This document shows, in pieces, positions 14,838 to 24,048 of a stretch of DNA of 59,947 nucleotides; positions within the stretch are counted from its first letter, which is position 1; every line of letters begins with the position of its first letter. Both the position numbers and the translations under genes were made by a program. The stretch is taken from contig JAQTNK010000026.1 of assembly GCA_028713915.1 (NCBI GenBank), positions 1 through 59,947 of the forward strand, in the 5' to 3' direction. The notes beneath the pieces were generated by a model. It ran no database searches. It had not been told where the DNA came from and worked only from the letters and a program-made list of their open reading frames with translations. Source of the stretch: Rhodocyclaceae bacterium (lineage in GTDB: Bacteria; Pseudomonadota; Gammaproteobacteria; Burkholderiales; Rhodocyclaceae).

Positions 14838-16286
14838 ATGGAAGCCTTTGTCTGGGATCAACGCTTCGTCACGGGGCTGGAGAAAGTCGACGCACAGCAC
14901 CGCCACCTCGTGGACATCGTCAACCTCGTCGGCGACATCCTGATGGCGCGGCATTCCTCCGAGGATGACTTGCAGGCCATTTTCACGCAACTGGCCGAGT
15001 ACGCGCGCTTTCATTTCGGCGAAGAAGAGCGGCTGATGGACGAAGTCGGCATCGCTGCGCCACACAGCAAGCGGCACCGCGAGCACCACGCCCAGTTCAT
15101 CGAGCAGGTCGTGCAGATGTGGCGCGGGCGGGCCACCATGAGCAACCCGGCCGAAGTCCTGCACGGCTTTCTCGCCTCCTGGCTGTCGTTCCATATCCTC
15201 GACGAGGACCAGTCGATGGCGCGCCAGATCGCCGCCATCCGCGCCGGCATGCCGGCCGACCAGGCCTTTGCCGCGGAACACCGTGCCGAGGACAACAACG
15301 TCTCCGCCCTGCTGTCGGCGCTGCACAAGCTCTACCACCTGATGGCGCTGCAGAACCAGGAACTGGCCAACGCCAACCTCGGACTCGAACAGAAAGTCGC
15401 CGAGCGCACGCGCGAACTGACCGCCGCCAACGCACGCCTGGCCACCGAGCAGAAGGAACTGGCGACCTTGCTGGTGAAGATGGAAGAGGCGCAGAACCAG
15501 ATCCTGCAATCGGAAAAGATGGCCGCCATCGGCCAGCTGGCGGCCGGCGTCGCGCACGAGATCAACAATCCGATCGGCTTCGTCAATTCCAACCTCGGCA
15601 CGCTCAAGAACTATGTCGAGCGCCTGCTCGGCCTGGTCGACAGCTACGACCAATGCGTCGTCAAGAATGCCGTGCAGTCGCCGCAGCTCGCCGCCGCCAA
15701 GCAGGAGGCCGATCTCGACTTCCTGCGCGAGGACGTCGCCGCCCTGCTCGGCGAGTCGCGCGAGGGCCTCGATCGCGTCAAGAAGATCGTCCAGGACCTG
15801 AAGGACTTTTCCCATATCGACCAGGCCGAACTGCAGGACGCCGAGATCAACGCCGGCCTGGAGAGCACGCTCAACGTCGTCTGGAACGAACTCAAGTACA
15901 AGGCCGATATCGTCAAGGAATACGGCGAACTGCCGCCGGTGCGCTGCATCGCCGGCCAGATGAACCAGGTCTTCATGAACCTGCTGATCAACGCCGCCCA
16001 GGCCATCGACCAGCACGGCACCATCACCATTCGCACCGGCAAGGAAAACGGCGAAGTGTGGATCGAGGTCGTCGACAGCGGTCGCGGCATGCCTGCGGAA
16101 GTCAAGAAGCGGGTGTTCGAGCCCTTCTTCACGACCAAGCCGGTCGGCAAGGGCACCGGCCTGGGGCTTTCGCTTTCCTATGACATTGTCGTCAAGAAGC
16201 ACGGCGGCCGTTTCGAAGTCGAAAGCGAGCCCGGCAAGGGCTCGACCTTCCGCGTCTGGCTGCCCGTCGGCGGGCCGCAGGCTTAG
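14838..16286 (+). CDS. Bacteriohemerythrin-histidine kinase fusion
   Basis: 482 residues from the ATG at 14838, behind GGGGGAAG. Residues 1-130 are a bacteriohemerythrin with all seven di-iron ligand positions in place (D-A-Q-H-R-H, F-H-F-G-E-E-E, H-S-K-R-H, F-H-I-L-D-E-D). A coiled coil (about 170-230) leads to a HisKA-like box (V-A-H-E-I-N-N-P) and an HATPase domain with N, G1 and G2 boxes (N-A-A-Q-A, D-S-G-R-G-M, G-K-G-T-G-L-G-L). No membrane segment is present. The di-iron centre likely senses O2 (or NO) in the cytoplasm and gates the kinase. It is divergent from the REC-REC operon and followed after 42 bp by the GGDEF-EAL-REC gene. Confidence 0.93.
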   Translation: MEAFVWDQRFVTGLEKVDAQHRHLVDIVNLVGDILMARHSSEDDLQAIFTQLAEYARFHFGEEERLMDEVGIAAPHSKRHREHHAQFIEQVVQMWRGRATMSNPAEVLHGFLASWLSFHILDEDQSMARQIAAIRAGMPADQAFAAEHRAEDNNVSALLSALHKLYHLMALQNQELANANLGLEQKVAERTRELTAANARLATEQKELATLLVKMEEAQNQILQSEKMAAIGQLAAGVAHEINNPIGFVNSNLGTLKNYVERLLGLVDSYDQCVVKNAVQSPQLAAAKQEADLDFLREDVAALLGESREGLDRVKKIVQDLKDFSHIDQAELQDAEINAGLESTLNVVWNELKYKADIVKEYGELPPVRCIAGQMNQVFMNLLINAAQAIDQHGTITIRTGKENGEVWIEVVDSGRGMPAEVKKRVFEPFFTTKPVGKGTGLGLSLSYDIVVKKHGGRFEVESEPGKGSTFRVWLPVGGPQA

Positions 16287-16328
16287 CCGCCACCGGCGAA
16301 CGGTCGCCATGACGCGCGGCAGGGCACG

Positions 16329-18593
16329 ATGAGCGAAACGAGCGAGCCGCGCGAGGAAGACGCCGCCGCACCGCCCGGCGCCGGGGTCGAGAAGCGCGCG
16401 CGGCGACGCCGCAGCGACGACGTCATGCCGCAGGAATTTGCGCAGCTGCAGGATCTGCTGCGCCAGGTCGAAGCCCAGCGCGCGGAGCTGGCGCGGCAGA
16501 ACGCCGAACTGCTGCAGGCGCAGGCGCGCATCCGCCTGCATGCCCAGGTCTTCGACCACAGCGCCGAGGCGATGGTCATCACCGACGCCGACAACGACAT
16601 CGTCATGGTCAACCGCGCCTTCACCGACCTGACCGGCTACAGCCTCGAGGAAGTGCGGGGCAAGAATCCCCGCCTGCTGAAATCCGGCCGCCACGATCGC
16701 GGCTTCTACCGTCAGCTATGGACGGCCCTGACGACGGACGGCGTCTGGCAGGGCGAGATTTGGAACCGCCGCAAGAACGGCGACATCTATCCCGAATGGG
16801 CGACCATCAATGTGGTGCGCGACGCGGCCGGCGCCATCGTCAGCCATTTCGCCGTCTCCAGCGACCTCAGCCAGCATCAGGCCAAGGCCGAGCTGCTGCA
16901 CCTGCAGCGCTTCGATGCCCTCACCGGCCTGCCCAACCGCCTGCTGCTGGAAGACCGTGCCAACGAGGCCGTCGGCCATGCGCGCCAGCACGAGCGCTGC
17001 GTCGCGCTGCTCTGCGTCAATCTCGACCGTTTCCGCTTCGTCAATGAATCGCTCGGCCATATCGCCGGCGACGACGCGCTGCGCACCATGGCCAAGCGCT
17101 TCTCCGACTGCGTGCGCGCCGCCGGCACGGTGTCGCGCCTGTCGGGCGACACGTTCGCCATCCTGCTCGACGACCTCAACGATACGGCGCCGGCCGGCAA
17201 GATGGCCGCGGCGCTGCTGCAGGCGGCGGCCCGCCCGCTCGCCGTCGCCGGCACCGAAGTCCTGCTCTCGGCCTGCGCCGGCATCGCGCTGTTCCCCAAC
17301 GACGGCGCCGACTTCGACGCGCTGCTGCGCAACGCCGACGCCGCGCTCGCCAAGGCGCGCGAGAACGGCCGCAACACCTACTCTTACTTCACGCAGGACC
17401 TCAACGAGCGCGCCAGGCACGCGCTGGCCATGGCCGCCGAGTTGCGGCGCGCCCTCGACCAGGGCTGGTTCGTCGTGCACTACCAGCCGCAGGTCGATAC
17501 CGCCAACGGCAAGATCACCGGCGTCGAAGCGCTGATCCGCATGCAGCATCCGCAACAGGGCCTGATCCAGCCCAACGAGTTCATCGCCGTCGCCGAGGAA
17601 ACCGGCATGATCGTGCCCATCGGCGTCTGGGTGATGCGCGAAGCCTGTCGCCAGCTCAAGCGCTGGCAGCAGGCGGGCCATGCGCTGACCATGGCCGTGA
17701 ACCTTTCGCCGCTGCAATTCACCGATCCGCAATTGTTCACGACCATCGCCGAAGTCATCGCCGCCGAAGACGTCGATGAGCACGCCATCGAGCTCGAATT
17801 CACCGAGAGCGCGATCACGCGCAACGCCAAGACCACGCTCGGCGTCATGAAGCGGCTCAAGGAAATGGGCGTGCGCCTGTCGATCGACGATTTCGGCACC
17901 GGCTATTCCAGCCTCAACTACCTCAAGCAATTCCCCATCGACCGCATCAAGATCGACCAGTCCTTCGTGCGCAACCTGACCACCGATCCCAGCGACGCCT
18001 CGATCGTCCAGGCCATCGTCGCCATGTCGCGCGCGCTCGGCGTCACCACCGTCGCCGAAGGCGTCGAAACCGAGTCCCAGGCCGGCTACCTGCGCAGCCT
18101 GCATTGCGACAGCCTGCAGGGCTTCTTCCTCGGCCACCCGGCGCCGGCCGCCGACATCGAGGCGCTGCTCGGCAGCAAGCAGATGGTCGACCGGCAGGCG
18201 CCCGCGCGCACGCTGCTGATCGTCGACGACGAGGAGAACGTGCTCCACGCCATCCGCCGCCTGCTGCGCAGCGAAGGCTACCGCATCCTCGTCGCCGCCA
18301 GCGGCGCCGCGGCGCTCGACCTGCTCGGCAAGAACGACGTCGGCGTCATCCTCTCCGACCAGCGCATGCCCGGCATGACCGGCACCGAACTGCTGCAACG
18401 CGTGCGCAAGATGTATCCGGCCATCGTGCGCATCATCCTCTCCGGCTATTCCGAAGCCACCACCATCACCGACGCCATCAACCAGGGCGAGATCTACAAG
18501 TACATCACCAAGCCCTGGGAGAACGCCGAGCTCATCGCCGTGCTGCGCAAGGCTTTCGTGCGCTACGAGGAAACGCTGAAGGCGAAGCCGTGA
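16329..18593 (+). CDS. PAS-GGDEF-EAL-REC cyclic-di-GMP signalling protein
   Basis: 754 residues. An N-terminal coiled coil (about 35-70) is followed by PAS (about 72-190), GGDEF (about 195-360), EAL (about 365-615) and a C-terminal receiver (about 625-745; acceptor Asp in V-I-L-S-D-Q-R-M-P). The GGDEF signature is degenerate (L-S-G-D-T-F), so cyclase activity is unlikely. The EAL domain keeps its catalytic elements (V-E-A-L-I-R, N-L-S-P-L-Q-F, E-F-T-E-S, D-D-F-G-T-G-Y, A-E-G-V-E-T). It is best read as a c-di-GMP phosphodiesterase with PAS and phosphorylation inputs. A REC at the C-terminus is uncommon. The hemerythrin-kinase encoded just upstream is a candidate phosphodonor. Confidence 0.93.
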   Translation: MSETSEPREEDAAAPPGAGVEKRARRRRSDDVMPQEFAQLQDLLRQVEAQRAELARQNAELLQAQARIRLHAQVFDHSAEAMVITDADNDIVMVNRAFTDLTGYSLEEVRGKNPRLLKSGRHDRGFYRQLWTALTTDGVWQGEIWNRRKNGDIYPEWATINVVRDAAGAIVSHFAVSSDLSQHQAKAELLHLQRFDALTGLPNRLLLEDRANEAVGHARQHERCVALLCVNLDRFRFVNESLGHIAGDDALRTMAKRFSDCVRAAGTVSRLSGDTFAILLDDLNDTAPAGKMAAALLQAAARPLAVAGTEVLLSACAGIALFPNDGADFDALLRNADAALAKARENGRNTYSYFTQDLNERARHALAMAAELRRALDQGWFVVHYQPQVDTANGKITGVEALIRMQHPQQGLIQPNEFIAVAEETGMIVPIGVWVMREACRQLKRWQQAGHALTMAVNLSPLQFTDPQLFTTIAEVIAAEDVDEHAIELEFTESAITRNAKTTLGVMKRLKEMGVRLSIDDFGTGYSSLNYLKQFPIDRIKIDQSFVRNLTTDPSDASIVQAIVAMSRALGVTTVAEGVETESQAGYLRSLHCDSLQGFFLGHPAPAADIEALLGSKQMVDRQAPARTLLIVDDEENVLHAIRRLLRSEGYRILVAASGAAALDLLGKNDVGVILSDQRMPGMTGTELLQRVRKMYPAIVRIILSGYSEATTITDAINQGEIYKYITKPWENAELIAVLRKAFVRYEETLKAKP

Positions 18594-18704
18594 GCCTGCC
18601 CGCCGAACGGCGGCAAGCGCCGTCGCCGTGACGGCCGCTACACCCGGTCAAGGGGAAGACCGCATGGCGATGGCGGCGACGCCGCGATGGAGCCTCGAGC
18701 GCGC

Positions 18705-19949
18705 CTAGTAGCGGTTGTCGAAAAGGCGATTGGTCTTCTTTTCGCTGCGCGGCAGATCGCCGACGGCGACCGCCTTCGGCACGACGGTCAGGCCGATGCG
18801 CTCCTTGCAGCGGCGCCGCACTTCGGCTTCGATGCCTTCGCGGTGCGCACCTTCGGCCGTCTCGAAAAACACGGTCACGGTATCGCGGCCATCGAGGTGG
18901 TCGATCATCACCTGGAACTCGCTGCTGGCGCCGTCGACCTTGTGCAGGACTTCGTCGAAGAGCGCCGGAAAGACGATGACGCCCTTCACCTTGACCATGT
19001 CGTCGGTGCGGCCGAGGATGTCGGCAATGCGCGGGAACGGCGAGCCGCAGGCGCACGGGCCGGGCACGAAGCGCGTCAGGTCGTGGGTGCGGTAGCGGAT
19101 CAGCGGCGCGCCTTCCTTCCGCAGCGTGGTGATGACCAGTTCGCCGATCTCGCCTTCCGGAACCGGCGCGCCAGTGTGCTGATCGACAATCTCGAAGTGC
19201 AGGTAGTCGTCCCAGTAGTGCATGCCGCACTCGTGCTGGCACGAGATGCCGATGCCCGGCCCGTAGATTTCGGTGAGGCCGTAGATGTCGTAGAGCCGGA
19301 CGCCCAGTTCGTCGGCGATGCGCCGGCGCATTTTCTCGCCCCAGCGTTCCGAGCCGATGATGGCGCGGCGCAGATGGATCTTGTCGCGCAGCCCGCGCCG
19401 CTCGACCTCCTCCGCCAGCAGCAGCGCATAGGACGAGGTCGCGCAGATCACCGTGCTCTTGAGGTCGGTCAGCATCTGCATCTGCTTGTCGGTATTGCCC
19501 GGCCCCATCGGCACGACCATCGCGCCGAGGCGTTCGGCGCCGGCCTGGAAGCCGATGCCCGCCGTCCACAGGCCGTAGCCGGGCGTGATCTGGATGCGGT
19601 CCAGCCGCGTGCAGCCCGCCATCTCGTAGCAGCGCGCGAACATCGTGGTCCAGTCTTCGACGTCGCCGGCGGTGTAGGGAATGATCACCGGCGTGCCGGT
19701 CGTTCCCGACGAGGAATGGATGCGCACGACGTCTTCATCGGGCACCGCCTGCAGCCCGAGCGGGTAGGCATTGCGCAGGTCGGCCTTCTCGGACAGCGGC
19801 AGGCGTTCGAAGTCCTCCCAGCTGCGGATGGCGGCGAGATCCACGTCGGCATACTTCTCGCGGTAGAAGGCGCTCCGCTGCTTGATCCCGGCGAGCAGGC
19901 GCTGGATCGCCGCGAACTGCTCGGGCTTCGTGAAATTCGCTTCGCTCAC
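18705..19949 (-). CDS. Phenylacetate-CoA ligase family enzyme (arylacetate-CoA ligase)
   Basis: 414 residues from the GTG at 19949, which overlaps the iorB stop (GTGA). The adenylation motifs are present: H-S-S-S-G-T-T-G-T-P near residue 82, Y-G-L-T-E-I-Y-G-P-G near 235, the Y-R-T-H-D-L region and a C-terminal Arg/Lys-rich end. This is the PaaK family, which activates phenylacetate and related acids with ATP and CoA. The coupling to iorAB suggests the operon handles arylpyruvates or arylacetates from aromatic amino acids. Substrate choice (phenylacetate, indoleacetate or other) cannot be read from sequence. In such loci the ligase may also run towards ATP formation. Confidence 0.9.
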   Translation of the reverse strand: MSEANFTKPEQFAAIQRLLAGIKQRSAFYREKYADVDLAAIRSWEDFERLPLSEKADLRNAYPLGLQAVPDEDVVRIHSSSGTTGTPVIIPYTAGDVEDWTTMFARCYEMAGCTRLDRIQITPGYGLWTAGIGFQAGAERLGAMVVPMGPGNTDKQMQMLTDLKSTVICATSSYALLLAEEVERRGLRDKIHLRRAIIGSERWGEKMRRRIADELGVRLYDIYGLTEIYGPGIGISCQHECGMHYWDDYLHFEIVDQHTGAPVPEGEIGELVITTLRKEGAPLIRYRTHDLTRFVPGPCACGSPFPRIADILGRTDDMVKVKGVIVFPALFDEVLHKVDGASSEFQVMIDHLDGRDTVTVFFETAEGAHREGIEAEVRRRCKERIGLTVVPKAVAVGDLPRSEKKTNRLFDNRY

Positions 19950-20569
19950 GGCTGCCCCTCCACCGCTGCGCGCGGCGCCGCCTCGCGGGCCGCCCGCGCG
20001 CCGGCGTGCAGGGCGCGGACGTTCATGTCGACCAGCTTCGGCCGCAGGGACTTGCGCAAGGCATCCTCGATCTGCTCGAGCGTAAGGCCGAGCGCGTCGG
20101 CCGCGGCGGCGGCGCCGATCAGCGCGACGTTGAGCACCTTGCCTGATCCGATTTCGGCGCAAATGGCGTCGCCATCGACGACGACGAGCCGGCAGCCGCA
20201 TTGACGCAGGTAGTCGATCATCGCCAGGCCGCTGTATTCGGTGCGGGTCAGCGCCGCGGACACCGGCGCCACGGTATGCGGATTGACGACGACGGTGCCG
20301 CCCGGCCGCAGGAAGTGCAGGCTGCGGACCACCTCGCCCGGCTCGAAGCCGAGCAGCGTGTCGGCCGCGCCCGGCGCCATCAGCGGCGAAGCGATCGGCC
20401 GGTCGGCGATGCGCACGTAGCTGACGACGGAGCCGCCGCGCTGCGCCATGCCGATGGTCTCGGAGGTGCGCACCGCGAGGCCCGCGTCCATGGCGGCGCG
20501 CGCCACCAGCTTCGCCGCGAGCACCGTGCCTTGTCCGCCGACGCCGGCGATGATGAGGTTCGCGTTCAT
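19946..20569 (-). CDS. iorB: Indolepyruvate ferredoxin oxidoreductase beta subunit
   Basis: 207 residues; the start overlaps the iorA stop (ATGA). The N-terminus I-I-A-G-V-G-G-Q-G-T and S-E-T-I-G-M-A-Q-R-G-G-S-V are signatures of the gamma-type domain of 2-oxoacid:ferredoxin oxidoreductases. With IorA it converts arylpyruvates to arylacetyl-CoA, reducing ferredoxin. It is the middle gene of a tightly overlapped iorA-iorB-ligase operon. Confidence 0.93.
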   Translation of the reverse strand: MNANLIIAGVGGQGTVLAAKLVARAAMDAGLAVRTSETIGMAQRGGSVVSYVRIADRPIASPLMAPGAADTLLGFEPGEVVRSLHFLRPGGTVVVNPHTVAPVSAALTRTEYSGLAMIDYLRQCGCRLVVVDGDAICAEIGSGKVLNVALIGAAAAADALGLTLEQIEDALRKSLRPKLVDMNVRALHAGARAAREAAPRAAVEGQP

Positions 20570-22404
20570 CGCTTGAACTCCAGGCGCGAGACGCGATGGA
20601 TGGCGTCGAAGCGGCAGATCTGCAGGCAGAGGTCGCAGCCGTGGCACAGCGAGTTGTCGATCCACGCCTTGCCGTCCACGCTGAGGATGGCCGGGCAGCC
20701 GAGCTTGATGATGCACTCCTTGCACTGGCAGGCTTCGGCGTCGACGACGTAGGCCTGGCCCGGCGGGCAGACATGGATGCAGGGCGACTCGAAGATCAGC
20801 GCGGCGACGCCCTCGGCCGTCGCCTCGACGGCGCGCACGACGGCCGCCTCCGCCTCCTCGAGCTGCATCGGATCGCACTTCTCGACGTGCTTGACGCCGA
20901 TGGCGCGCAGCACCGTGGCGATGTCGATCTTCTGCGACAGTTCGCCCATCATGGTGTCGCCGGTGCCCGGGTGCGGCTGCAGTCCGGTCATCGCCGTGGT
21001 GGCGTTGTCGAGCACGACGACGACGATCGGGGTGCGGTTGTAGACGGCGTTGATGACGCCGGTGATGCCGGAATGAAAGAAGGTCGAGTCGCCGATGAAG
21101 GCGAAATGCACGGCGTCGGGTTCGACCCGGCGCAAGCCCTGCGCCATGTTGATGCCGGCGCCCATGCACAGGCAGGTGTCGACCATGTTGAGCGGCTCGG
21201 CGTTGCCCAGCGTGTAGCAGCCGATGTCGCCGCTGAAGACGGCGCGGCGCTTGCGCATCGAACGCTTGACGGCGAGGTACGAATTGCGATGCGAACAGCC
21301 GGCGCAAAGCACGGGCGGGCGCGCCGGCAGCTGCGGCGCGGCGGCCGCCATGGCGGCGCCGCCGGCGGTCGGCAACGGCGGCAGGCCGAGGAAGCCGACG
21401 ATCGCCTGCGCCGCCGCGGCCACGGTATTCTCGCCGGCCACCTGGACATGGCCGCTGGCCTTGCCGAGCACCGTCACCGGCAATTGACGCTCGCCGGCCA
21501 GGCGCTGCAGTTCGCGCTCGATGAACGGATCGAGCTCCTCGATGACGAGGACGCGCTCGAGCCCGTCGAGAAAGTCGAGCGCCAGCCGCTTGGGAAACGG
21601 ATGCGGCGTCGCCACGCGCAGCAGCTTGTGCGCCGGCACCTCGCCGCGGTCGCCGAGGATCGCCAGCGCTTCGCCGACGTAGCCGCTGCTGATGCCCTGG
21701 GTGACGATGCCGAGCCGGCCGGCGCCCGACAGCGCGTTGAAGCGGTAGCTCGAGAACTCGTCGGCGATGACGGGCAGGCGCTGCTCGATCTTGATGTGGT
21801 TCTCGTACGACAGGCGCGGGAAGATGACCCAGCGCGGATCCTTGACGAAGCGCACCGGCGCCGCCGCCACCACCGACTCGCGCAAGCTCACCGGCGCGTT
21901 GCCGTGGCAGACGCGCGTCGTCGGCCGGAACAGCACCGGCGTGCCGTAACGCTCGGACAGCTCGAAGGCGTCGATGATCATCTCGTAGGCTTCCTCCGGC
22001 GTGGCCGGATCGAACACCGGCAGCTTGCTGAAGAGGCCGAAGGTACGCGTGTCCTGTTCGGTCTGCGACGAGATGGGGCCGGGATCGTCGGCAACGACCA
22101 CCACCATGCCGCCCTTGACGCCGAGATAGGCGAGGCTCATCAGCGGGTCGGCGGCGACGTTGAGGCCGACCTGCTTCATGGTGACCATCGCGCGCGCCCC
22201 GGCCATCGCCGCGCCGGCGGCGACTTCGAGCGCCACCTTTTCATTGACGGACCACTCGACGTGGATGTTGCCCGGATTGCGCGCCGACACCGTCGGCAGG
22301 ATCTCGGAGGACGGCGTCCCCGGATAGCCGGTGACGACCCTGACGCCTGCAGCGAGCGCGCCAAGCCCGATCGCTTCGTTACCCATGAGAAATTCGGTTG
22401 CCAC
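20566..22404 (-). CDS. iorA: Indolepyruvate ferredoxin oxidoreductase alpha subunit
   Basis: 612 residues from the GTG at 22404, chosen because family members start a few residues before F-L-M-G-N-E-A; ATG 22386 is the alternative. The N-terminal pyrimidine domain has G-Y-P-G-T-P-S-S-E. The thiamine-diphosphate domain has C-A-G-C-S-H-R near residue 380 and G-D-S-T-F-F-H. The C-terminus carries two [4Fe-4S] ferredoxin motifs (C-x-x-x-C-P-P-G and C-H-G-C-D-L-C-L-Q-I-C), with a further C-Q-C-K-E-C cluster. It catalyses CoA-dependent oxidative decarboxylation of aromatic 2-oxoacids. It is first in its operon and divergent, across about 160 bp, from a substrate-binding protein. Confidence 0.93.
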   Translation of the reverse strand: MATEFLMGNEAIGLGALAAGVRVVTGYPGTPSSEILPTVSARNPGNIHVEWSVNEKVALEVAAGAAMAGARAMVTMKQVGLNVAADPLMSLAYLGVKGGMVVVVADDPGPISSQTEQDTRTFGLFSKLPVFDPATPEEAYEMIIDAFELSERYGTPVLFRPTTRVCHGNAPVSLRESVVAAAPVRFVKDPRWVIFPRLSYENHIKIEQRLPVIADEFSSYRFNALSGAGRLGIVTQGISSGYVGEALAILGDRGEVPAHKLLRVATPHPFPKRLALDFLDGLERVLVIEELDPFIERELQRLAGERQLPVTVLGKASGHVQVAGENTVAAAAQAIVGFLGLPPLPTAGGAAMAAAAPQLPARPPVLCAGCSHRNSYLAVKRSMRKRRAVFSGDIGCYTLGNAEPLNMVDTCLCMGAGINMAQGLRRVEPDAVHFAFIGDSTFFHSGITGVINAVYNRTPIVVVVLDNATTAMTGLQPHPGTGDTMMGELSQKIDIATVLRAIGVKHVEKCDPMQLEEAEAAVVRAVEATAEGVAALIFESPCIHVCPPGQAYVVDAEACQCKECIIKLGCPAILSVDGKAWIDNSLCHGCDLCLQICRFDAIHRVSRLEFKR

Positions 22405-22565
22405 TAAGCACCAAGCCCTTCGGACACATTGAGGACGGCCGCCATCTGTGCGGAGCGGGCGGCGGCCAAACCGCGCGATACTACACCGCCTTGGCGCCCG
22501 GCGCGAAGCGACTCGGAATAGAATGGCGCGCTGATTTCTGCTGCCATCCATCGGAGAAAGAAGAC

Positions 22566-23720
22566 ATGTCGCTGCGCAAGTTGCTTCCCGCCGTTCTCGG
22601 CACCCTGCTGGCCGCCTGCTGCGGCGGCGCCTTCGCCCAAGTCAAGGTTGGCGTCATCAATTCGGCGACCGGCCCGATCGCGGTCGTCGGCATTCCGCAA
22701 AAGAACAGCGTGGCGCTGCTGCCGCGCAAGATCGGCGACGTCAGCATCGAGTACATCCAGTACGACGATGCTTCCGATCCGACGCAGGCGGTGCAACTGG
22801 CCAAGAAGCTGATCACCGAACAGAACGTCGACGCGCTGATCGGACCGAGCGGCTCGCCTAACGCCATGGCGGTCCTGCCCGTCATCGCCGAGGCCGGCGT
22901 GCCGATGCTGGCGCCGGTGGGCACGCCGGCCGTCGTGCTGCCGATGGACGAGAAGAAGCGCTGGGTCTACAAGACGACGCAGAACGACAGCCTGATCGCC
23001 GACGCCATCGTCGCGCACATGAAGAAGAACGGCGTCAAGACCGTCGGCTTCATCGGCTTCAACGACCCCTACGGCGAGTCGTGGCTCAGGGAATTCTCGG
23101 CGCAGGTGCAGAAGGCCGGCATCGCGCTGGTGGCGACCGAGCGCTTCCTGCGCAGCGACCAGTCGGTGACCGGCCAGGCGATCAAGCTGATCGCCGCCAA
23201 GCCCGACGCCATTCTCGTCGCCGGCGCTGGCGGTCCCACCGTCCTGCCCCATGCGGCGCTCGTCGATCTCGGCTACAAGGGCAAGATCTATCAGACCCAC
23301 GGCGCCGCGACGCCGGATTTCGTCCGGCTCGGCGGCAAGAAAGTCGAGGGCGGCTACATGGCGGCGAGCCTGATGCTCGTGCTCGACGACATCCCCAACA
23401 GCCACCCGTCGAAGAAGATGGCGCAGGGCTACATCGCCGCCTATGAAAAGATCTACGGAGCCAAGCCGGCGACTTTCGGCGCCAACGTCTACGACGCCGG
23501 CCTGATGCTGCAGCGGGCCGTGCCCGAGGCGCTGAAGAAAGCCAAGCCCGGCACGCCCGAGTTCCGCGTCGCGCTGCGCGACGCCCTCGAGCAAACCCGC
23601 GAGCTCGTCGGCACCCAGGGCGTCTACAACATGACGCCGCAGGATCATTCCGGCTTCGATGCGCGCGGCCGCGTCATGATGACGCTGCAGAACGGCACCT
23701 GGCACCTGATCCCGGACTGA
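22566..23720 (+). CDS. ABC transporter periplasmic substrate-binding protein, branched-chain amino acid (LivK) type
   Basis: 384 residues from the ATG at 22566 behind GGAG. A signal peptide occupies about residues 1-24, ending in A-F-A-Q. The mature protein has the type I periplasmic-binding fold of the Leu/Ile/Val and aromatic-acid binding group (I-G-P-S-G-S-P-N, F-I-G-F-N-D-P-Y-G, A-N-V-Y-D-A). No permease or ATPase genes are near, so it must use components encoded elsewhere. Divergence from the ior operon suggests it captures the aromatic substrate of that pathway (inference). The long 3' region forms several hairpins. Confidence 0.9.
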   Translation: MSLRKLLPAVLGTLLAACCGGAFAQVKVGVINSATGPIAVVGIPQKNSVALLPRKIGDVSIEYIQYDDASDPTQAVQLAKKLITEQNVDALIGPSGSPNAMAVLPVIAEAGVPMLAPVGTPAVVLPMDEKKRWVYKTTQNDSLIADAIVAHMKKNGVKTVGFIGFNDPYGESWLREFSAQVQKAGIALVATERFLRSDQSVTGQAIKLIAAKPDAILVAGAGGPTVLPHAALVDLGYKGKIYQTHGAATPDFVRLGGKKVEGGYMAASLMLVLDDIPNSHPSKKMAQGYIAAYEKIYGAKPATFGANVYDAGLMLQRAVPEALKKAKPGTPEFRVALRDALEQTRELVGTQGVYNMTPQDHSGFDARGRVMMTLQNGTWHLIPD

Positions 23721-24048
23721 CGCGGCATCGACGGCGCGCCGCCGCCGCGCCGTCGTCCGCCGCGCGCCAGGCTGACAATCGCCTGGCCGATGGCGCAGTC
23801 ATCAATAGCCAAACGCTATCGATGAAGTAGAAAACTTCTATTTTTCTTTGGGAAAGCCGCGCCTTAGGATGTCAAGGCGCGAGGGAACATTGCTGGCCGA
23901 AAACGAACCAACCGACAGGAAGGGAGAGGAAGCCGAATGTCCATAATCAAGCCCAGGTCGCCCGGGAGCGGTATGCCAAGCCGGCATGAAGCCGACACGG
24001 CAGCGCATCGCTCGGCCCCAGGCAACGGGCGGCCAACGAGATCGAAGC
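23721..24048 (+). other. Intergenic stretch with a chain of hairpins and an AT-rich island
   Basis: No gene is seen in these 328 bases. Reading along the plus strand there is a 9-bp stem just after the substrate-binding protein stop (23730-23738 with 23746-23754), a perfect 7-bp stem (23766-23772 with 23781-23787), and two adjacent hairpins in an AT-rich patch at 23799-23843. The remainder up to 24048 has no feature I can support. Confidence 0.6.
23799..23849 (+). terminator. Probable terminator: two hairpins followed by a T-rich tract
   Basis: TCATC-A-ATAGC pairs with GCTAT-C-GATGA (23799-23825, one internal mismatch). Next to it AAGTAGAA pairs with TTCTATTT (23825-23843, one G-U), followed by TTCTTT. 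The T-rich run after the second stem is unusual in this GC-rich window and supports transcription ending downstream of the substrate-binding protein gene. Confidence 0.5.
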
